Source: Streptomyces sp. WM6386 (GTDB lineage Bacteria > Actinomycetota > Actinomycetes > Streptomycetales > Streptomycetaceae). From it: 64,000 nucleotides of DNA. A model generated the notes under the pieces. The model was not told the DNA's origin, searched no databases, and saw nothing but the letters and a program-made list of their open reading frames with translations. Both the position numbers and the translations under genes were made by a program. Position 1 is the stretch's first letter. Every line of letters starts with the position of its first letter. Of the stretch, positions 58,503 through 64,000 are shown piece by piece. The stretch covers positions 68,789 through 132,788 of the forward strand of contig NZ_JXTE01000023.1 of NCBI RefSeq assembly GCF_000972385.1, in the 5' to 3' direction.

Positions 58503-59681
58503 CTAACGCCGTACCCTCGGCATCCCCAGACCGATCCACGAGATGATCTCCCGCTGGATCTCGTTGTTGCCGCCGCCGAAGGTGAAGATCACGGCCGAGC
58601 GGTAGCCGCGTTCCAGCTCCCCGTGGAGCACCGTGCCCGCCGAACCCTCCTTCAGGGCGCCCGCCGCGCCGACGATCTCCATCAGCCAGGCGTAGGCGTC
58701 ACGGCGGGCCTCGGAGCCGTACACCTTGACCGCGGAGGCGTCCTGCGGGGTGAGCGTGCCGTCCTGGACCGCGCTGACCATCTGCCAGTTGAGGAGCTTG
58801 AGGGCTTCCAGCCTGGTGTGGGTCCGGGCGAGAAGGCGGCGCACCCAGGGCAGGTCGACGACGCGGCGGCCGTCGGCGAGCTTGGTCTCGGTGGCCCAGC
58901 GCTGGACGTCGTGCAGGGCGCGGATCGCCATGGTGCCGTGGGCGGCGAGGGTGACGCGTTCGTGGTTGAGCTGGTTGGTGATCAGCCGCCAGCCCTGGTT
59001 CTCGGCGCCGACGCGGCGGGTGACGGGGACGCGGATGTCCTCGTAGTAGCTGGCCGTGGTGTCGTGGCCGGCGAGGGTGTTGATGACGGTGCAGGAGTAG
59101 CCGGGGTCGGTGGTCGGCACCAGCAGCATGGTGATGCCCTTGTGGGGCGGGGCGGCCGGGTCGGTGCGGGTCGCGAGCCAGACCCAGTCGGCGGTGTCGC
59201 CGTTGGTCGTCCAGATCTTCTGGCCGTTGACGACGTAGTGGTCCCCGTCGCGTACCGCCCGCGTCTTCAGCGCCGCCAGGTCGGTGCCCGCGTCGGGCTC
59301 GCTGTAGCCGATCGCGAAGTCGATCTCGCCGGAGAGGATCTTGGGCAGGAAGTACGCCTTCTGCTCGTCCGTGCCGAACTGCATGATCGTCGGTCCGACG
59401 GTGTTCAGTGCCATGAGCGGCAGCGGCACGCCGGCCTGGGCGGCCTCGTCGAAGAAGATGAACTGCTCGATCGCGCTCAGCCCGCGTCCGCCGTACTCCT
59501 TGGGCCAGCCCACGCCGAGCCAGCGGTCGGCGCCGAGCCGCCGGATGATGGCGCGGTAGAAGCGCTTCTGCTCCCGTTTCTCGCCATGGCGGGCGTGCGC
59601 GTCCTCCGGCACCAAGTCGGCGAAGTAGGCACGCAGTTCGGTGCGCAGCCGCTGTTGCTCCGGCGTGTATTCGAGGTGCAC
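58503..59681 (-). CDS. fadE26: FadE26-like acyl-CoA dehydrogenase
   Basis: This 392-residue acyl-CoA dehydrogenase starts HLEYTPEQQRLRTELRAYF and carries LGVGWPKEYGGRG, AIGYSEPDAGTDLAALKT, KIWTTNGDTADWVWLA, TNQLNHERVTLA and the C-terminal FTFGGGNNEIQRDI-like block. These match what I recall of mycobacterial FadE26 (ChsE4 subunit), which works as a heterotetramer with FadE27 on sterol side chains; no fadE27 partner is seen here. The GTG start at 59681 has GGAGG 4-5 nt upstream. The promoter region has a perfect KstR-consensus box at 59726. Confidence 0.9.
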   Translation of the reverse strand: MHLEYTPEQQRLRTELRAYFADLVPEDAHARHGEKREQKRFYRAIIRRLGADRWLGVGWPKEYGGRGLSAIEQFIFFDEAAQAGVPLPLMALNTVGPTIMQFGTDEQKAYFLPKILSGEIDFAIGYSEPDAGTDLAALKTRAVRDGDHYVVNGQKIWTTNGDTADWVWLATRTDPAAPPHKGITMLLVPTTDPGYSCTVINTLAGHDTTASYYEDIRVPVTRRVGAENQGWRLITNQLNHERVTLAAHGTMAIRALHDVQRWATETKLADGRRVVDLPWVRRLLARTHTRLEALKLLNWQMVSAVQDGTLTPQDASAVKVYGSEARRDAYAWLMEIVGAAGALKEGSAGTVLHGELERGYRSAVIFTFGGGNNEIQREIISWIGLGMPRVRR

Positions 59682-59725
59682 GGCGCCTCCAGGCTCCCGG
59701 GAGAGGTCCCTGACGGCGCACACGG

Positions 59726-59739
59726 TAGAACGTGTTTCA
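59726..59739. promoter_or_regulatory. KstR-like operator upstream of fadE26-like gene
   Basis: TAGAACGTGTTTCA fits the TnnAACnnGTTnnA consensus that I recall for KstR, the TetR repressor of actinobacterial cholesterol catabolism. It lies 45 bp upstream of the acyl-CoA dehydrogenase start. Confidence 0.65.
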
Positions 59740-59768
59740 GAAATAGGGAATGGCGAGAGCACGCGAAA

Positions 59769-59790
59769 GGACCCCGGTGTACCGGGGCCC
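59769..59790 (-). terminator. Hairpin terminator after cbtA
   Basis: GGACCCCGG-TGTA-CCGGGGCCC forms a 9-bp stem (one mismatch). On the minus strand it starts 18 bp after the cbtA stop and is followed by TTTCG. Confidence 0.7.
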
Positions 59791-59807
59791 TGTTCATGGC
59801 GCGTCGA

Positions 59808-60569
59808 TCAGTGCGCGACCGGGGTCGGCTGCCCGGTGGCGGCCGACTGCTGGGCCGCCTTGGGCGCCAGCAGCCGCTCCGCCAGCAACCCAAAGACCAG
59901 CCCGAAGGAGGTCCACAGGGTCACCTGGACGGCGAGGGCGGCAAGCCGGTACTGCCACAGGAGGCCGGCCGGGAAGTGCTCCGGGACCTCGTTGAACGAC
60001 GGCAGGAAGGCGTACGCCAGACCGACAGCGAGGACGAAGAACGCTCCCGCCGCGAGGGTGGCGTTCCAGTTGCCCAGGCGCGGCGCGAGGCGCTTGCCCA
60101 GGATGACGGTGCCGATCGCCAGCAGCACGCTGAGCACGATCATCAGGAAGAACAGCGCGGTGCGCTGGTTGAGGGTGTCGGGGTCGCCCACGGCCGGCGG
60201 GTTGGCCGGGTACTTCAGGAACGGGACGACGTAGACGCTGACCAGTCCGGCGGCAGCCAGGAGCAGCGCGCTCGCGCGCGGCCCGAAGCGACCGATGCGG
60301 CCCAGCGCGAAGCAGTACGCGAGTGCCGCGATGCCGCCGAAGGCGACCCCGTAGACGAGGACGCCGGTGGACAGGCCCGCGGTGGACTGCAGGGTGCGGC
60401 TGACGAGTTCCTCGCCGCCGTGCTCGTGGGCGTGGGCCTCCTCGAAGGCGATGGCCTGGTCGACGCGCGGTTCACCCAGGAAGTACGCGACGACGAGGGC
60501 GGCCAGGCCCGCGGCGAGGCCCGCGAGCATGCCGCGGACCAGCAGGTTTCTGACAGTTGCGGAGTTCAT
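59808..60569 (-). CDS. cbtA: CbtA cobalt transporter subunit
   Basis: This 253-residue integral membrane protein has five to six helices (about 8-30, 63-85, 95-115, 140-162, 170-192, 212-235) and a His-rich loop HAHEHGG (about 46-52) after the first helix. This is the CbtA layout; CbtA works with CbtB in cobalt uptake for cobalamin synthesis. GAGGAAG precedes the ATG. It follows cbtB by 24 bp in an operon behind a cobalamin riboswitch. Confidence 0.93.
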   Translation of the reverse strand: MNSATVRNLLVRGMLAGLAAGLAALVVAYFLGEPRVDQAIAFEEAHAHEHGGEELVSRTLQSTAGLSTGVLVYGVAFGGIAALAYCFALGRIGRFGPRASALLLAAAGLVSVYVVPFLKYPANPPAVGDPDTLNQRTALFFLMIVLSVLLAIGTVILGKRLAPRLGNWNATLAAGAFFVLAVGLAYAFLPSFNEVPEHFPAGLLWQYRLAALAVQVTLWTSFGLVFGLLAERLLAPKAAQQSAATGQPTPVAH

Positions 60570-60593
60570 GCGCAGGGGGCTTCCTCGTCGCTG

Positions 60594-60815
60594 TCAGTGG
60601 CAGGGGAAGCCGAGCAGGTGGCGGGCGTCGTGCACCCACTCATGGACACCCTCACCGGAGATGAGGGAGGTGGCGCCCTGTTCGGCGCCGACGAAGTAGA
60701 GCAGGACCAGCATCACAACGCCGAAGAAGACCGCCCAGGGGGCGATGGCGCCGATCGGCAGTTTTGCGGGTACCGCGGTGGAACCGGTGGTCGGCGGGGC
60801 GACAGACTGCGCCAT
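60594..60815 (-). CDS. cbtB: CbtB cobalt transporter subunit
   Basis: This 73-residue single-pass protein has a hydrophobic helix (APWAVFFGVVMLVLLYFVG) and the C-terminal HEWVHDARHLLGFPCH with the conserved histidines of CbtB, thought to bind the metal. GGAGG lies 8 nt before the ATG at 60815. It is the first gene of the cbtB-cbtA pair and directly follows a cobalamin riboswitch on the same strand. Confidence 0.93.
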   Translation of the reverse strand: MAQSVAPPTTGSTAVPAKLPIGAIAPWAVFFGVVMLVLLYFVGAEQGATSLISGEGVHEWVHDARHLLGFPCH

Positions 60816-60842
60816 GGCAGGTACCTCCTGGGGGAACTCGCG

Positions 60843-60975
60843 TCCCGTGTCAGTGGTGCACAGGACGACGGGGCGGGTCTGACTCACCCGGCCCGCACCC
60901 GAAGGGCGTTCCCGGCATACAGTGGCGCGACCGTGCCGGAATCCCACCGGCTTCCACCGAACCGTCGTCGATATC
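60843..60975 (-). promoter_or_regulatory. Cobalamin (adenosylcobalamin) riboswitch
   Basis: Read on the minus strand, the leader has the conserved core: GGTGGAAGCCGGTG, GGATTCCGGCACGGTCGCG, GCCACTGTATGCC and GGGTGAGTCAGACCC, ending about 30 nt before the cbtB ribosome site. These are the hallmark segments of the B12 element. It should switch off cobalt uptake when cobalamin is plentiful, probably by hiding the GGAGG site. Confidence 0.9.
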
Positions 60976-61102
60976 GACGAGAAGGTACCGCGTGGAAGAG
61001 GTGCGGCCAAGAGCGCACGGGAGCACCCCGAGCGCCCGCGCAGGGCCGTTCGGCCCGTCAAGTACCGATCTTGGAGGGGCTGTTGAGCGGGGGAACGGGC
61101 GT

Positions 61103-61669
61103 ATGACGAGCCGAGTGACGTTGATCTCACCAGCGATCACCGAGGCGCTGCGCGAGGCCAGGTTCGACGACGGCTGCTCTCTCGACGCGTCCGGCCGCCG
61201 CCTCGCCCGGGCCGCCGCGGGCTCGCTCCCGGTGGTGGAACGGGTCGTCTGCTCCCCCACCGTGCGCTGCCGCGAGACGGCTGCCGCGCTCGGACTCGAC
61301 CCCGCGGACGCCGTGTCGCTGGCGGCTCTGGACGCCGGACGGTGGCGCGGCTCGACGTTGGCCGATGTGAGCGCCGAGGAGCCGGAAGCGCTGGCGCGCT
61401 GGCTGTCCGACCCCGACGCCGCGCCGCACGGCGGCGAATCCGTGCGCGCGGTGTGCGACCGGGTCGGCTCGTGGCTGGCCACGATGGCCCAGGCGGAGGG
61501 GCGCACCGTCGTCGTGGCCGAGCCCGAGATCGTGCGCGCGGCGGTCGTCCGGGCGCTCGGCGCACCGGAGTCGGCGTTCTGGCGTACGGACGTCCCGCCG
61601 CTGACGGCGGTCGAGCTCAGCGGCAGGGCGGGGCGCTGGAACGTACGCCTGGGGCACGCCCTCGGCTGA
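61103..61669 (+). CDS. Histidine-phosphatase-fold protein lacking catalytic histidines
   Basis: This 188-residue protein follows the phosphoglycerate-mutase/histidine phosphatase fold: CSPTVRCRETAAALG supplies the conserved Arg region and HGGESVRAV the acidic helix. The RHG motif that should carry the phospho-His is replaced (TLISPAITEAL), and the second catalytic His strand reads VVVAEPEIVRAAVV instead of a VSHG-type motif. It therefore looks like a pseudo-phosphatase. It is divergent from the riboswitch-controlled cbtBA genes, and such proteins are commonly found beside cbtAB in Streptomyces, so a binding role in cobalt or cobalamin handling is possible. The start at 61103 has a GGGGGAACGG stretch upstream. 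Confidence 0.8.
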   Translation: MTSRVTLISPAITEALREARFDDGCSLDASGRRLARAAAGSLPVVERVVCSPTVRCRETAAALGLDPADAVSLAALDAGRWRGSTLADVSAEEPEALARWLSDPDAAPHGGESVRAVCDRVGSWLATMAQAEGRTVVVAEPEIVRAAVVRALGAPESAFWRTDVPPLTAVELSGRAGRWNVRLGHALG

Positions 61670-61684
61670 GGCTGACCTGGTCGG

Positions 61685-62083
61685 TCAGTGCAGTGTGGCC
61701 ATGAAGTCCGAGCAGGCCTGTGCGCACGTCCGGCAGGCCTTCGCGCCGTCTTCGCCGCCCGGCAGCGCGTCGAATGCGTGCGCGGTCTCCAGGCACACGG
61801 TCCGGCACCACTCCAGCTGGACGCGGATGCCGTTCTCGTCCAGGCGGTTCTGCTCGGACAGCAGCCGGCAGGTCGCGTCGCAGACCTCCGCGCACATGAT
61901 GCCCTTGCGTCGTACGAGTTCCTGTTGCTCGGTCCCGTCCGGATCCACGAGGCTCGCCCGCAGCGCGCACGCCCGGGCGCACTCGGTGCACGCCTGCGCA
62001 CACGCGAAGCGGTCCTCCAGGAATCGGAAGAGCTCCTGCTGTGTCGTCGTCGTTGTCACACCGCGCGGGTAGCCGCGGTGCAT
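61685..62083 (-). CDS. Cys-rich four-helix copper-storage-like protein
   Basis: This protein of about 132 residues is a four-helix bundle with many cysteines on helices: CAQACTECARAC, GIMCAEVCDATC, EWCRTVC and KACRTCAQAC. This is the pattern of cytosolic Csp3-type copper-storage proteins (and of the DUF326 ferredoxin-like family), which bind many Cu(I) ions inside the bundle. The start is not certain: ATG at 62083 and a GTG at 62056 (before TTTTTQQELF) are both possible and neither has a strong ribosome site. Confidence 0.8.
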   Translation of the reverse strand: MHRGYPRGVTTTTTQQELFRFLEDRFACAQACTECARACALRASLVDPDGTEQQELVRRKGIMCAEVCDATCRLLSEQNRLDENGIRVQLEWCRTVCLETAHAFDALPGGEDGAKACRTCAQACSDFMATLH

Positions 62084-62164
62084 CGTGTCAAACCCGGTGT
62101 TCCCTGGGGTGCGGCCGGTTTTTCCGTTGTGGTTCATGCGGGACGCCAGGGGTACTCGCGTGCC

Positions 62165-62530
62165 ATGACTACTGCATGGATGGACGTGGCCGCGGGCCGC
62201 GGCGCCCTCGGCGTCGGGCTGATCGTCGCAGGTGTCGTGGTCGTGACGTTGCTGATCGGTGCCTTCTGGATGGGTGCCCGCCTACGGCGGCGCGAGCTCC
62301 CTCCGCCGACCCCCGAGGAGCAGCCCCGGCTGCCGGAGGGCGGCCCTGTCCGTGAGGTCGTGGAGAACCGGGAGCCCGACGAGGTGCCCCGAAGCGATCG
62401 CCGGATGACCCCGCACGAGTCGCCCGCGTTCGGCAATTCCCCCACCCGGACCGGCCCGGAGAAGGAACGGCCCCAGTGGAGCGAGGGCAGCGGCGGTTCC
62501 TTCGGCAGCGGCGGACCCGGCGGCCGCTGA
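62165..62530 (+). CDS. DUF6479 family small membrane protein
   Basis: This 121-residue protein has one N-terminal membrane helix (GVGLIVAGVVVVTLLIGAFW, residues about 16-35), a basic stop-transfer segment (RLRRRE), and a charged disordered tail with PTPEEQPRLPEGG, ENREPDEVPRSDRR and a Gly/Ser end. This is the layout of a Streptomyces-specific family (DUF6479) with no known function. The ATG at 62165 is the first in frame that gives the family start MTTAWMDVAAG. Confidence 0.82.
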   Translation: MTTAWMDVAAGRGALGVGLIVAGVVVVTLLIGAFWMGARLRRRELPPPTPEEQPRLPEGGPVREVVENREPDEVPRSDRRMTPHESPAFGNSPTRTGPEKERPQWSEGSGGSFGSGGPGGR

Positions 62531-62640
62531 CCGCCGCACCGCACGCCGTACGACGCACCCAGGACCATCCGCCCCCGTGACCCGCGCCTTCTGAACACCG
62601 ATACTGCCAGGAGCAGCCTTTCGGTCACCAGGAGGTCCTC

Positions 62641-63633
62641 ATGAAGATGTTGATCAACGTCCCGGAGAGCGTCGTCGCGGACGCCCTGCGAGGCCTGGCG
62701 GCCGCCCATCCCGAACTCATCGTCGATGTCGAGAACCGCGTGATCGTACGGCGGGACGCCCCCGTGGCCGGCAAGGTCGGGCTGATCTCCGGCGGCGGCT
62801 CCGGGCACGAGCCGCTGCACGGTGGCTTCGTGGGCCCCGGCATGCTGTCGGGGGCGTGCCCCGGTGAGGTGTTCACCTCCCCGGTCCCGGACCAGATGGT
62901 GCGGGCGGCGGCCGCCGTGGACAGCGGGGCCGGCGTGCTGTTCATCGTGAAGAACTACACGGGTGACGTCCTCAACTTCGACATGGCCGCCGAACTCGCC
63001 GAGGACGAGGGCATCCAGGTCGCCAAGGTGCTGGTCAACGATGACGTGGCGGTCACCGACAGCCTGTACACGGCCGGCCGGCGCGGCACGGGCGCCACGC
63101 TGTTCGTGGAGAAGATCGCGGGCGCCGCGGCGGAGGAGGGCCAACCGCTGGAGCGGGTGGAGTCGATCGCCCGTCAGGTCAACGAGAACTCCCGCAGCTT
63201 CGGCGTCGCGCTGAGCGCGTGCACCACGTACGCCAAGGGCAGCCCCACCTTCGACCTGCCCGACGGGGAGCTGGAGCTGGGCATCGGCATCCACGGCGAA
63301 CCGGGCCGGGAGCGACGGTCGATGATGACCTCGGGCGAGATCGCCGACTTCGCGGTGAACGCGATCCTGGAGGACATGAACCCGCGCAACCCGGTCCTGC
63401 TGCTGGTCAACGGTATGGGAGCGACCCCGCTGCTGGAGCTGTACGGGTTCAACGCCGAGGTGATGCGCGTGCTCGCCGCCCGGGGCGTGGCCGTGGCCCG
63501 CACGCTGGTCGGCAACTACGTCACCTCCCTCGACATGGCGGGCGCCTCGGTCAGCCTGTGCCAGATCGACGAGGAGCTGCTGCGGCTGTGGGACGAGCCG
63601 GTGAGGACCGCGGGACTGCGCTGGGGCATGTGA
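62641..63633 (+). CDS. dhaK: Dihydroxyacetone kinase subunit DhaK
   Basis: This 330-residue protein has the DhaK signature: GLISGGGSGHEPLHGGFVG near the N-terminus, KNYTGDVLNFDMAAE in the middle and His218 in GIGIHGEPG, which forms the covalent hemiaminal with dihydroxyacetone. In the PTS-type enzyme DhaK-DhaL receive phosphate from DhaM. AGGAGG lies about 6 nt before the ATG, and dhaL follows 47 bp downstream, as expected for a dhaKLM operon. Confidence 0.96.
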   Translation: MKMLINVPESVVADALRGLAAAHPELIVDVENRVIVRRDAPVAGKVGLISGGGSGHEPLHGGFVGPGMLSGACPGEVFTSPVPDQMVRAAAAVDSGAGVLFIVKNYTGDVLNFDMAAELAEDEGIQVAKVLVNDDVAVTDSLYTAGRRGTGATLFVEKIAGAAAEEGQPLERVESIARQVNENSRSFGVALSACTTYAKGSPTFDLPDGELELGIGIHGEPGRERRSMMTSGEIADFAVNAILEDMNPRNPVLLLVNGMGATPLLELYGFNAEVMRVLAARGVAVARTLVGNYVTSLDMAGASVSLCQIDEELLRLWDEPVRTAGLRWGM

Positions 63634-63680
63634 GCCGACGGCAGGGGGCAGTCAACGTACCTACCACGCAAGGAGATCCA

Positions 63681-64000
63681 GTGCTCGACGCCGACTTCTT
63701 CCGCCGTTGGATGACAGCGACCGCCTCGTCCGTCGAACGTGAGGCGGAACGGCTGACGGACCTCGACTCGCCCATCGGGGACGCCGATCACGGCAGCAAT
63801 CTGCTGCGGGGATTCCGCGCCGTGACGGCGGTGCTGGAGAAGGAGACGCCGGAAACGCCGGGTGCGGTGCTGACACTCGCCGGACGCCGGCTCATCTCCA
63901 CGGTCGGCGGGGCGTCCGGGCCGCTGTACGGCACGCTGCTGCGGCGGACCGGCAAGGCGCTCGGGGAGGACGCGGAGGTGAGTGAGGACCGGTTCGCCGA
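63681..64000 (+). CDS. dhaL: Dihydroxyacetone kinase subunit DhaL (cut by window end)
   Basis: About 106 residues are visible. They contain LDSPIGDADHGSNLLRGF, with the aspartates that hold Mg-ADP in DhaL, and ISTVGGASGPLYGTLLRR. The GTG start has AAGGAG 5 nt upstream. The missing part should complete a protein of about 200 residues, and dhaM is expected beyond the window. Confidence 0.94.
   Translation, partial: MLDADFFRRWMTATASSVEREAERLTDLDSPIGDADHGSNLLRGFRAVTAVLEKETPETPGAVLTLAGRRLISTVGGASGPLYGTLLRRTGKALGEDAEVSEDRFA

Noticed and set aside
62060..62110. TTTGACAC before the Cys-rich protein as a -35 element
   Set aside because: No -10-like hexamer at a suitable distance on that strand.
1..64000. 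CRISPR arrays, tRNA/rRNA genes, insertion sequences or prophage genes
   Set aside because: No regularly spaced short repeats, no cloverleaf sequences, and no transposase, integrase or phage structural genes were seen. The only regular repeats are the coding TPR units, the nsdB 10-mers and the three dispersed hairpin elements.

Overview
The window is high-GC actinobacterial DNA, almost certainly from a Streptomyces chromosome. The taxonomic markers are a long chaplin with a sortase signal, an NsdB-type differentiation regulator, a SsgA-like sporulation/division protein, an orphan DUF397 protein, a PAS-SpoIIE phosphatase, Tat/Sec secreted hydrolases and many GTG/TTG starts with GGAGG sites. The mix of secreted enzymes, regulators and accessory catabolic genes resembles a chromosome arm more than the conserved core. 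I see no tRNA, rRNA, CRISPR array or intact insertion sequence.

Layout. 0-10 kb: a partial secreted protein, a small GlsB-type membrane protein, two GNAT acetyltransferases, an NAD-epimerase, a nucleoside deaminase, the chaplin, a secreted tripeptidyl-aminopeptidase-like hydrolase, a divergent MarR/PaaI-thioesterase pair around a perfect 20-bp palindrome, an arginine deiminase remnant, a baeRF3 protein and a SsgA-like protein. 10-25 kb: PAS-SpoIIE phosphatase, NsdB, an APH-fold kinase, a secreted amidase, a GH95 fucosidase, a giant LuxR (LAL) regulator, a CGNR regulator, a universal stress protein and a DUF397 protein.

25-31 kb: an operon-like set with the same gene types as the mycobacterial cholesterol side-chain genes ltp3, ltp4, Rv3521, echA19 and (divergent) fadD19. 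A FadE26-like acyl-CoA dehydrogenase plus a DUF2236/MpaB oxygenase lie at 57.6-59.7 kb behind a KstR-like box. A nitronate monooxygenase plus acyl-CoA ligase operon (42.8-45.5 kb) carries the same TetR-like operator (TCTGAY-N5-GTCAGA) as the echA19/fadD19 promoter region. Together these suggest dispersed sterol or branched acyl side-chain catabolism under shared control. PaaK and another acyl-CoA ligase lie between them.

37-42.6 kb: a penicillin-acylase-family secreted enzyme and an undescribed three-gene membrane locus. In that locus a large membrane protein and a small coiled-coil protein share a STFAVG-x-HARA motif.

47-54 kb: a MocR regulator divergent from a DJ-1/PfpI protein, then the strongest candidate for a novel system: a stand-alone TIR protein followed by a 1282-residue TIR-like/NACHT/HEAT protein. 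In the larger protein the TIR-like domain has lost the catalytic glutamate that the small TIR keeps. This suggests a two-component NLR-like defence module.

54-64 kb: an FAD oxidoreductase, a Ser/Thr kinase with eight exact 42-residue repeats, cobalt transporter genes cbtB-cbtA behind a cobalamin riboswitch with a catalytically degenerate histidine-phosphatase-fold protein opposite, a Cys-rich copper-storage-like protein, a DUF6479 protein, and dhaK-dhaL (the latter cut by the window end).
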